Part shown: positions 45,357-52,967 of the stretch, in pieces
Numbering within the stretch: the first letter of the stretch is position 1
Layout of the letters: each line of letters begins with the position of its first letter
Source of the DNA: Nitrobacteraceae bacterium AZCC 2146
GTDB lineage: Bacteria; Pseudomonadota; Alphaproteobacteria; Rhizobiales; Xanthobacteraceae
Assembly (NCBI GenBank): GCA_036924855.1
Contig: JBAGRP010000001.1
Span: forward strand, 6,312,001 to 6,376,000
Reading direction: 5' to 3'
Length of the DNA: 64,000 nt
Made by a program: the position numbers and the translations under genes
The notes under the pieces: model-generated
Told to the model about the DNA's origin: nothing
Database searches by the model: none
Seen by the model: the letters and a program-made list of their open reading frames with translations, nothing else

Positions 45357-46694
45357 TTAGAGCGCTGTACCCGCAAATTTCGCACCAGGCGGGAAGACCG
45401 CGTCATGGTATCCGCCGACATGCGAGATATACCGGCCCTTGTAGCCAATAGCCGTGAACAGGAAGCGAACTGCCACTTCCCGTACGATCGTGACATGCGT
45501 CCAAAGATCGGCATCCGTGTCCTGGGCATCTTCGTAATATTGTCCCCGGTGGACGACTTTGTCGCGTGCCCGCTTCGCCGCTTTCAGGCTGGCCGGGTCG
45601 ATACCATCGAGCGGAATTTTCCAGCGCGCGGCGAGAAGCTCAAGTTTACACAGCAGCGAACGCCGGTTCAGGTCGGCCAGCTTCTCGTTGAGTTCGCGTG
45701 AGGCATCATCCGCCAGCGCCGCCGCCCATTTCCCGAGGCACGCCTTTATCACAGAGAGAAGCACGCGCCGCGTCTTGTCGAATTGCGCGCGTGGCAGGAT
45801 CAAGGCTTCGCCGGGCTCAACGTTTGAATCGATCAAGTTTTCGAGCGCCGTCGTCGCATTTACGAGCCGCATCTCGTTATAAGTAGCCTCCATCGCAAAC
45901 CATTCGATCGCGAAGAACAGATGCTTCACCACGATAGGCGGAGAGAAATGCGACCGGACGGCGGCCGCAAAAATGGCGTCATGCGCGAGGAAGTGGAAGA
46001 CAGCCATGGTACCGTTTCTCTGGCGCATTTGCGACCAGACCGTGACTTTGCTCTCGGTGCCGGCGATGTATTCAATAATCGGTGCGCGCAAGAGCGATGC
46101 CGTCGCGAAAGACATGATCCGCCGGACATGTTCGAGAAGCTTTTCACTTTCGGTGCGCCACTGGGCAGCGTCGGGCGGAGGTTCGGCCGCTTGAACGACC
46201 AGCCAGCCATCCGCAGCATCGTCTTCGTTGTTGGCTTCGTGGGGGCCATTCATTTCCATGCGGCCCAAGGCACATTCAGCGTGGAGGGAGCCGAAGTTCC
46301 TAAAGCCCTTGAGTCGCATGCGTAGCGCGGGTAGCGGGAATGGCTCCTTCAGGGTGTAGCGGAGAACGGCCTTTTGGCATCGCGCTTCCGAAGTGAAGCG
46401 CGTGCCTGACGCATCGGAGGCCGTGCCCAGACTGGAAAAGAATAAATGCTCGGTTTCGAACCTTGCGCCGTCTTCCGACAAGGCCTTGAACGAAAAATGG
46501 ACGATGTCGCCCCTGTCGTCGTGCCAGGCAGTGAGGATGAATCGCGATTGGGCCGAAAGCGGGATAGGGGCGAACTCAAAGATCAGCTCACCGGAGGAAT
46601 CGATGCTGATCGTGGCCGAGGCTTCAACCGATTCCGCCCCCAGCGAAAACGTGCCTAAAAATAGCTTCGGTTCGGCGAGGGGTGTTCCTGTCAT
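45357..46694 (-). CDS. HEPN-motif protein 2, ApeA-like layout (candidate defence)
   Basis: The 445-residue protein has an N-terminal beta-rich half (L-F-L-G-T-F-S-L-G ... F-I-L-T-A-W-H-D-D-R-G-D-I-V) and a helical C-terminal half. Residues 377-382 are R-D-K-V-V-H in A-K-R-A-R-D-K-V-V-H-R-G-Q-Y-Y, the R-D-x3-H motif of HEPN nucleases. A beta-rich sensor followed by a C-terminal HEPN domain is the layout of ApeA-type abortive-infection proteins; direct similarity could not be tested. The RBS is weak (AGAGACGAG). It precedes HEPN protein 1 in the same direction and probably shares its transcript. Confidence 0.7.
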   Translation of the reverse strand: MTGTPLAEPKLFLGTFSLGAESVEASATISIDSSGELIFEFAPIPLSAQSRFILTAWHDDRGDIVHFSFKALSEDGARFETEHLFFSSLGTASDASGTRFTSEARCQKAVLRYTLKEPFPLPALRMRLKGFRNFGSLHAECALGRMEMNGPHEANNEDDAADGWLVVQAAEPPPDAAQWRTESEKLLEHVRRIMSFATASLLRAPIIEYIAGTESKVTVWSQMRQRNGTMAVFHFLAHDAIFAAAVRSHFSPPIVVKHLFFAIEWFAMEATYNEMRLVNATTALENLIDSNVEPGEALILPRAQFDKTRRVLLSVIKACLGKWAAALADDASRELNEKLADLNRRSLLCKLELLAARWKIPLDGIDPASLKAAKRARDKVVHRGQYYEDAQDTDADLWTHVTIVREVAVRFLFTAIGYKGRYISHVGGYHDAVFPPGAKFAGTAL

Positions 46695-46964
46695 GACTCG
46701 TCTCTAGCTGGCGAAGCCCGTTCGGTCCTGTGCGCCTTCGCTCACACCACTAATCGATCGAATCCATGCGCCAATTTTTGCGTTGTGCGCGGCAGTCTAT
46801 CGGGCCCTCGGCTCGGGATTTGTAAGGAAAGAGTGGAAAACTATCCAGTCTTCAATTGGCCAGGAAATGGAAATTGATCCAATTAATTTGTGGGGGACAA
46901 CCGCGAGCCGACGGTCTGAACAAATTCTCGAAATCATTATTGTCGACTCGCGGTCGAACCGCTC

Positions 46965-47648
46965 CTAGCGAAGCGCGCCAGTTGGCTGCTTAATTTTGGA
47001 CATGAACCGCCTGCACAGATAGCGGTTTGGGTCTTGGATCTTTTGGTTGACGTACAAATAAACTAGCGTGTTGGTGAAGTAAGATTGCTTCCAATTGTCT
47101 TCGAGCGCCTCCGTGTACGGGCAGACCGAATTATAAAACGTGATCATGCTTTCGCGCATGCTGTTGGAAATGGTCTGATCATCGCAGGCAGTTTGCTGAA
47201 TGCATCGCGTCACGACTTCGAAAAATTCTTCAATTTTGATAATATTGTCTGTTGCGGCTTCCTTGTCCTTTTCTTTGATTGCCTCCACAATCAGAGGTCG
47301 CGCGACTTCAAACAGATTCGCGAAACCGGAATCTTCGTTTGGATCGTAACCGGGGATTTGGGTCTTAGCCTTTTGCACAGCGTTGTATTGAGTGATCCGA
47401 TACTGTCCAACAAGACGGTACAAGTCGAGATCGATATACTTAGTCACAAATTGCGCGGAAAGGTTGACTGCGTTGTTGCGATCGGCGTCCTTGATTTGTT
47501 GAACGGTGAAGAAGAAGCCAACGCCCACCAAGGCCGCTTGGGCCCAGGTTGCAAGCGACGCATTGTTTAAAACGGAGGCGAATCCTCTGACGATGGACCA
47601 TAACAATGCTTTAAAGCCCATCCAAGCAATTAGCACCCGGGGGGGCAT
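46965..47648 (-). CDS. Membrane-anchored protein of unknown function
   Basis: The 227-residue protein has one clear transmembrane helix (L-A-T-W-A-Q-A-A-L-V-G-V-G-F-F-F-T-V) at about residues 32-50. A Gln/Asn-containing helical cytoplasmic or periplasmic part follows (N-L-S-A-Q-F-V-T-K-Y-I-D-L-D-L-Y-R), with some resemblance to DUF4760-like proteins. Four Cys residues lie in the second half. The start is uncertain (no clear RBS; ATG 47621 possible). The base composition is visibly A/T-richer than the rest of the window, indicating transfer. It is 270 bases upstream of the HEPN gene pair and in the same direction. Confidence 0.6.
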   Translation of the reverse strand: MPPRVLIAWMGFKALLWSIVRGFASVLNNASLATWAQAALVGVGFFFTVQQIKDADRNNAVNLSAQFVTKYIDLDLYRLVGQYRITQYNAVQKAKTQIPGYDPNEDSGFANLFEVARPLIVEAIKEKDKEAATDNIIKIEEFFEVVTRCIQQTACDDQTISNSMRESMITFYNSVCPYTEALEDNWKQSYFTNTLVYLYVNQKIQDPNRYLCRRFMSKIKQPTGALR

Positions 47649-48309
47649 GCGGGATATTGGTCAGGTTGGCTGCTTCTTGGAAAGGCGGACACCGAGCTGC
47701 TAAAAACCAGCGCCAAAGCAATAATTCCAAAACAAACAAAAATTGCGAGGTAAACCCGGGTCATGATCAAAACCCCTGACTGTTTGAAAACTTTAAATAG
47801 CATATCCAAAAAAATGGTGTTTCAAGGCCTCGGCCTAGCGCCTTTTGGTCGTTCGCGGGATAATTTCAAGAGTGCAACGTGATATTTCGATCAAGCTAAC
47901 TCTCAAGAATCTGACGCTCGACGACCGTGCCAAACCATCAATCAGGAAACGATCCGCTCGCTGCTTTGTATTCGGCCAGTACAGCAGAAATCCACCAACC
48001 TGCGACCCGTCTGTCTCGATTCTAGGCTGGCTAGAAAATGGCAAATTCTTAGCCAGTCGCGTGGGTCGACAATCTGACTGGGCTGATTGCTTGTCGCACA
48101 CAATCTCAAGCGATCTTGCCAGAGGCATGTTGGTCAAGGATTGCAAGCATACGGCTGCCTAGCTGAAGCGCCGAGATTTGGCGCACTGTGCTGCGCGCGT
48201 CGCGCTTCGACTTCATCCGGCCTTCAACCTCAACCTAGGGACCAGGACCGCGGTCGAAGGCCGCCGGTCTTTTCCCTATGTTTGTTCATGCCGATTGCGT
48301 AATCACCAA
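47649..48309. other. A/T-rich intergenic region
   Basis: About 660 bases with no confident gene. Two mutually antisense frames at 47835-48162 (about 105 codons each) lack good starts and recognisable families. The low G+C matches the preceding membrane gene, so this may be the edge of the acquired island. Confidence 0.4.
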
Positions 48310-48590
48310 GGTGATGGGCTGAAGGACGATCCCCTGGTTATTAAGCTGGGTCGCACGCTTAAACTGTCTAATTCAGCGGCTGGCCGGATATTTCTAGCTC
48401 ACTCCGACGCGGATTCTGTGCGTAGGTTGCTCGCTGCCGAAATCGAACGTGGAGAGCGACCGCCGCTACGGCTAGAAAGCTTCGGCATGAGGTCCAGGAG
48501 CAAGGCTATGCGAGGGCCCACAGCTTGGCGTATGCCGGGCTCGGAGACAGAGGCGTTGTTTCTCGCTCCCCGTTCGTTGGCATAATCTGC
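48310..48590 (+). pseudogene. IclR-family regulator remnant (effector domain)
   Basis: L-G-R-T-L-K-L-S-N-S-A-A-G-R-I-F-L-A-H is the start of an IclR effector domain. About 45 residues later and one frame away one reads E-V-Q-E-Q-G-Y-A-R-A-H-S, the next conserved IclR segment, so a frameshift lies near 48480. The DNA-binding half is missing. It stands close to the AAHS/IclR catabolic locus and may be an older regulator of it. Confidence 0.55.
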
Positions 48591-48794
48591 TCTAGAGGTG
48601 CGCGCGTGCGATCACTCTTGAGGCTCGAGAAGGGGTCGATTGTTTCACCTTCTCGACAAGTCATCCAGCATCGATAATATGATGCGGCCGGTGACATACC
48701 GTTGAAATCCCATTTAGTGCTGAATCGCGGTTATATGCCCTTTCAATTTCCGACACACGAAGTGTGGTTTCGGGTCCGCGCTTAGCAGTCATAC

Positions 48795-50159
48795 TCAGGA
48801 AACGCGTCGTGAACTCCGACCCGCTAGTCGATTTAACGCGAACGCTGCGACGCAAGCGCATAGAGCCGGGATTGCCGCTGTCATGAACAGGGTTTCCACA
48901 CCAACATGGTTGGCGATCATGATGCCGCCGACCAGTGGACCGACGATGGATCCGGCGCGCCCGATGCCCAGGGCCCAACCGACGCCGGTGGAACGCATTG
49001 TTGTTGGATAATAGGTCGCCGTCAGCGCGTTGGAGGCGATTTGCCCGCCGACGATGCAGAAGCCGGCGCAGAAAATTGCCAACGTGGCGAGCGCGATCGA
49101 ATGACCGGAGAAGCCGATCCCGGTGATGGCGACTGCCGCGATCAGATAGGTCATCGCCAAGGCACGGAACGAGAAGCGATCGATGAAGTTGCCGAGCGTG
49201 AAAGTCCCGATCACCCCGCCCACCTGCAGCATCGCGCCGATCGCCGCGGCCATCGATATGGAGGCGCCGAGATCGTTGAGCACGGTGGGAAGCCAGTTCG
49301 ACAGCAGATAGAGATCAAGCAGGCTCATGAAGAAGACCACCCAGAACAACAGCGTGGTTGCCGTCCGGCCTTCCTTGAACAAATGTGCTACGGGAATGCC
49401 CACCAGTTTCGGCTCGTTGACGACGAAGCGCGTGGCCGGCGCAAACGACGCCGTCGGCGCGATTTTCTTCAGCAAATTGCCCGTCTCTGCATTGTCGCGT
49501 CCGGTGAGGGCGAGGAAGCGGATCGACTCCGGCAGCATCTTTGCGAGGAACGGCGCGTAGAGCAGCGGTGCAACGCCGCCGATCAGGAAAATCGATCGCC
49601 AACCGAACATCGGAATTAGGGCAGCTGCCAACAATCCGCCAAGCGCGGCGCCGACGGAAAATCCGCAGAACATCGCCATCACCATGGTGGCGCGACGGCG
49701 ATGCGGGCTGAATTCCGATGTCAGTGCAACCGCGTTCGGCATTGCGCCGCCCAGCCCGAGGCCGGTCACGAAACGAATTCCGATCAGCCAGTAGATGTCA
49801 TGTACGAAGACGGTGGCGAGGGTGCCGATTCCGAATGCCACGGAGCTGAGCAGGATGATCCGTTTGCGGCCGATGCGATCCGCGATCGGCCCGAAGATCA
49901 ACGCACCGATCATCAAGCCAAAAAGTCCCGCGCTGAACACGGGTCCCAATGCGCCGCGCCCGAGGTTCCATTCCCGCGCGATCTCCGGCGCGACATAGCC
50001 GATCGCCTGGGTATCGAAGCCATCGATGAACAATACCGCGGCGCACAGGATCAGCAGGCGGATCTGAAACCGGCCGACCGGCTGAGCGTCGATAAAGCCG
50101 GCGACCTCGATGGTGTGATCCGGCGAGACGCCGGCTGCGGGTGTTGTATTGATTGCCAC
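48795..50159 (-). CDS. Aromatic acid:H+ symporter-family MFS transporter
   Basis: The 454-residue, 12-helix MFS permease has the AAHS signatures D-G-F-D-T-Q-A-I-G-Y in helix 1, G-P-I-A-D-R-I-G-R-K-R between helices 2 and 3, and a second such loop (G-N-F-I-D-R-F). AAHS members import aromatic acids such as 4-hydroxybenzoate, protocatechuate or benzoate. The best start is GTG 50159, preceded by GGGGGG. It diverges from the IclR gene, and an IclR-type palindrome lies 55 bases upstream of its start, so it is likely regulated together with the hydroxylase operon. Confidence 0.9.
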   Translation of the reverse strand: MAINTTPAAGVSPDHTIEVAGFIDAQPVGRFQIRLLILCAAVLFIDGFDTQAIGYVAPEIAREWNLGRGALGPVFSAGLFGLMIGALIFGPIADRIGRKRIILLSSVAFGIGTLATVFVHDIYWLIGIRFVTGLGLGGAMPNAVALTSEFSPHRRRATMVMAMFCGFSVGAALGGLLAAALIPMFGWRSIFLIGGVAPLLYAPFLAKMLPESIRFLALTGRDNAETGNLLKKIAPTASFAPATRFVVNEPKLVGIPVAHLFKEGRTATTLLFWVVFFMSLLDLYLLSNWLPTVLNDLGASISMAAAIGAMLQVGGVIGTFTLGNFIDRFSFRALAMTYLIAAVAITGIGFSGHSIALATLAIFCAGFCIVGGQIASNALTATYYPTTMRSTGVGWALGIGRAGSIVGPLVGGIMIANHVGVETLFMTAAIPALCACVAAFALNRLAGRSSRRVS

Positions 50160-50213
50160 TCGATCCCCCCAAGACCACCCCGGCGGCAAAAGCCGGAGTG
50201 AAATAAAATGCAA

Positions 50214-50232
50214 AATCTCTTATATTGAGATT
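50214..50232. promoter_or_regulatory. Putative IclR operator 1
   Basis: The imperfect palindrome AATCTCTTATATTGAGATT lies between the divergent transporter and IclR genes. A near-identical palindrome lies in front of the hydroxylase gene (51149-51167). Shared consensus AATCTC-N7-GAGATT supports binding by one dimeric regulator, most simply the IclR protein encoded between them. Confidence 0.7.
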
Positions 50233-50356
50233 ATTCTGTACTATGCGCCGAGCGGGCGCGGTATTTCAAGGTTGATCTTGTTCGGATCGGGAAAACTATC
50301 TGCTGTAAGCCTGCGCAAGCGTGGCCGTGGGCCAGGCGGCGCTCGAAACTGAAGCG

Positions 50357-51145
50357 ATGTCAGACCATGTGGATGCGAGTATGAAGCCCACCAACAGCCT
50401 GGAAAGGGTGCTGGCGGTCCTCGAGGTTTTTTCCGAGGAGCGGCTCGAATGGATGCCCGAGGAACTGATGCAGGAGCTCGGCTACAGCCGGCCGACGCTC
50501 TATCGCTATCTGAAGACCCTGAAAGATGCCGGCTTCCTGATGTCGACGCGCAATTCCGGAGTGACACTCGGTCCGAAAATCGTCGAAATGGATTATCTGG
50601 CGCGCCGATCGGACGTGCTGGTGCTGCACGGCCTGCCATATCTCAAGGAACTGACGGGGGCTTATTCCTGCACGGCCATGCTGCTGCGCTGGTACGGTAA
50701 CAAGATCCTCTGTGTGGCCTCCGAATCGTCGACCAAAAATCCGGTCAGCTCCTACCCAAGGGGGCGGCCCATGCCACTGGGGCGCGGCGCGATTGCGCGC
50801 TCGATCATGGCGTTTCTGCCTCGTCCCCGGCTGCTGCCCTTGATCGAACGCAACCTCGACGATCTGCGCTCGGTTGGCCTCGGCGATAGCACGCAGGACG
50901 TTCTGAAGAGCCTGAAAAAGGTACGCAAGGCTGGGTTTTCCGTGGCTTATGGCGAGGTCACGCCTGGCGCGGTCGGCATTGCCGCGCCGATCCTTGATGA
51001 TCGCCGCTATCCGATCGCCAGCATCTGCGTCACCATCGCCGGCAATCTGGTGACGGGAGCGGAGATCGATGAGGTCAGCGCCAGAGTGGGCCGCGTGGCG
51101 CTGCAAATCGCGACCGAACAGACTTCCGCAAGGCGGGATATTTAG
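50357..51145 (+). CDS. IclR-family transcriptional regulator
   Basis: The 262-residue protein has an N-terminal winged HTH (A-V-L-E-V-F-S-E-E-R, then Y-S-R-P-T-L-Y-R-Y-L-K-T-L) and an IclR effector domain (R-P-M-P-L-G-R-G-A-I-A-R-S ... A-I/V-G-I-A-A-P-I-L-D). IclR proteins commonly control aromatic catabolism. It is divergent from the transporter and directly upstream of the hydroxylase gene. Palindromes on both sides of it (50214 and 51149) suggest it controls transporter, itself and the operon. ATG 50357 is used; an upstream GTG is possible. Confidence 0.92.
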   Translation: MSDHVDASMKPTNSLERVLAVLEVFSEERLEWMPEELMQELGYSRPTLYRYLKTLKDAGFLMSTRNSGVTLGPKIVEMDYLARRSDVLVLHGLPYLKELTGAYSCTAMLLRWYGNKILCVASESSTKNPVSSYPRGRPMPLGRGAIARSIMAFLPRPRLLPLIERNLDDLRSVGLGDSTQDVLKSLKKVRKAGFSVAYGEVTPGAVGIAAPILDDRRYPIASICVTIAGNLVTGAEIDEVSARVGRVALQIATEQTSARRDI

Positions 51146-51148
51146 AAA

Positions 51149-51167
51149 AATCTCATATAATGAGATT
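51149..51167. promoter_or_regulatory. Putative IclR operator 2
   Basis: The palindrome AATCTCATATAATGAGATT starts four bases after the IclR stop and 117 bases before the hydroxylase start. It differs from operator 1 at only a few central positions. A TTGACT hexamer begins five bases downstream, so the operator may overlap or flank the operon promoter. Confidence 0.72.
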
Positions 51168-51283
51168 ATCCTTGACTTTGGGGTTGCCTATTCTCATTTT
51201 CTGGGCGCGGCCGCCGTATCGGCCGACCGTCCAATTGCTGATCTGCGAGGGGCGACACAGCCCTCGCCAACCGACAAAGAAAA

Positions 51284-52879
51284 ATGAACACGCCCAGTGA
51301 ATCCCGCACGCAGGTTGTCATCGTTGGAGGCGGCCCGGTCGGCCTCGGGCTCGCAATCGAGCTTGGTCAGCGCGGCATCCGCTGCGTCCTGGTTGAGCGC
51401 TACGTTAGTCCGCAGCCGATTCCGAAAGGTCAAAATCTGACCCAGCGAACGCTGGAGCATTTTTATTTTTGGGGCGCGGAGCCTGAACTTCGTGCCGCGC
51501 GGACCATTCCACGCGACTACGGCATCGGCGGCATGACTTCCTACGGCACGCTGCTAAGTGGCTATAAATATGACTGGCTGCAGCGCGAACTGGTGCGGCC
51601 GTATTATTTCACGGACAATGAGCGGTTGCCGCAATATGCGACCGAAGCCGTGCTGCGGCACCGGGTAAGCCAACTGCAAAGCGTGGAGACGGTTTATGGT
51701 TGGGGTGCGGAAAGTCTCGAGCAGGACGCACACGGCGCGCAAGTGGTCATTGCCGAACGCAAAGGCGACCGCCGTCGCGTCGTGCAGGCCGACTATGTGG
51801 TCGGCTGCGACGGCAGCCGCTCGTTGGTCCGCGAAGCCGCCGGAATCACGCAGACCATGTCCGATCATGACCGGCTAATGGTACTGCTGGTTTTTCGTTC
51901 GACCGGACTACACAAATTGCTGGAGCGGTTTCCGAACAAATCTTTCTACAATGTGCTGCATCCGGATCTGAAGGGCTACTGGCAGTTCTTTGGTCGCGTC
52001 GATCTCGGCACCACCTGGTTTTTTCATGCGCCTGTGCCGCTCGGCACAACCAAAGATAATTTCGATTTCCGAAGCTATCTCCACTCGGCGGTCGGCGAGG
52101 AATTCGACGTTGAATTCGAACACACCGGATTCTGGGATCTGCGCGTCGCCACCGCGGATCAGTATCGCAAGGGGCGCGTTTTTATCGCCGGCGATGCCGC
52201 GCACAGCCATCCGCCTTATGGCGGCTACGGTATTAATACGGGCCTCGAAGACGTCGCCAACCTTGGCTGGAAGCTCGCCGCGGCGCTGCAAGGCTGGGCT
52301 GCACCGAGTCTACTCGACTCTTACGGCGAGGAGCGACGACCGGTATTTGCCTCGACGGCACGCGACTTCATCGAAAAAGCCATCAAGAGCGATAAGGAAT
52401 TTCTCGTCGCATTCGATCCCGCGATCGACAAGAATGCTTTCGAGGCCGAATGGTTGGCGCGTTCATCGGGCGCGCGTTCCGAGGTTAATTCGTTTGAACC
52501 GAATTATGAAGGTTCTTCGCTTGTCGCAGGGCCGCCCGGTAGCGTCTGTAGCGCGATCGGATCGCATGAATTCGCGGCACGGGCCGGTCATCATCTGGCG
52601 CCACGTCAGCTTGCTTCCGGCCGCAATGTTTTCGAGGAACTGGGCACCGGCTTCACGCTGATCGATCTCGGCGCAGCCGAGTCCGCCGTTGCGGAGCTCA
52701 AACGCACGGCCGAAGCGAGCGGCGTGCCGCTCAGGGTTGTCCGGGACGACCGCGTCGAGAGCCGCGAGTTCTACAAGGCGACCCTGATTCTGGTTCGGCC
52801 CGACCAATTTATTGCGTGGGTCTCCGATGACGGTGCGAAAGTCCCGGCTGATGTCATAAGCCGCGCTGTCGGTGGCTAA
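51284..52879 (+). CDS. FAD-dependent aromatic monooxygenase (PHBH/PheA type)
   Basis: The 531-residue group-A flavin hydroxylase has the FAD motif V-I-V-G-G-G-P-V-G-L-G, the DG motif V-G-C-D-G-S-R-S, and the GD motif F-I-A-G-D-A-A-H-S-H-P-P. A C-terminal thioredoxin-like domain is present, as in phenol and 3-(3-hydroxyphenyl)propionate hydroxylases. It inserts oxygen into an aromatic ring using NAD(P)H. It is the first gene of an IclR-flanked operon continued by the ThDP enzyme and a Bug-type binding protein. The substrate cannot be told. Confidence 0.92.
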   Translation: MNTPSESRTQVVIVGGGPVGLGLAIELGQRGIRCVLVERYVSPQPIPKGQNLTQRTLEHFYFWGAEPELRAARTIPRDYGIGGMTSYGTLLSGYKYDWLQRELVRPYYFTDNERLPQYATEAVLRHRVSQLQSVETVYGWGAESLEQDAHGAQVVIAERKGDRRRVVQADYVVGCDGSRSLVREAAGITQTMSDHDRLMVLLVFRSTGLHKLLERFPNKSFYNVLHPDLKGYWQFFGRVDLGTTWFFHAPVPLGTTKDNFDFRSYLHSAVGEEFDVEFEHTGFWDLRVATADQYRKGRVFIAGDAAHSHPPYGGYGINTGLEDVANLGWKLAAALQGWAAPSLLDSYGEERRPVFASTARDFIEKAIKSDKEFLVAFDPAIDKNAFEAEWLARSSGARSEVNSFEPNYEGSSLVAGPPGSVCSAIGSHEFAARAGHHLAPRQLASGRNVFEELGTGFTLIDLGAAESAVAELKRTAEASGVPLRVVRDDRVESREFYKATLILVRPDQFIAWVSDDGAKVPADVISRAVGG

Positions 52880-52885
52880 GGTTAC

Positions 52886-52909
52886 ACCGCGCGGCGAAAG
52901 CCGCGCGGT
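52886..52909 (+). promoter_or_regulatory. Intercistronic hairpin with GAAA tetraloop
   Basis: A perfect 10-bp stem ACCGCGCGGC / GCCGCGCGGT closed by a GNRA loop (GAAA) starts seven bases after the hydroxylase stop and is followed by an A-rich stretch. It could be an mRNA-processing or stability element, or a partial terminator lowering expression of the downstream genes. Confidence 0.5.
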
Positions 52910-52967
52910 TCCCTATAAAAAGAAAACAAGCCGAAATTCGGCACAGGAAACACAGGGAATCAAGGGC

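Noticed and set aside
47835..48162. Pair of antisense frames of about 105 codons each
   Set aside because: Neither has a good RBS, start or recognisable family, and they exclude each other.
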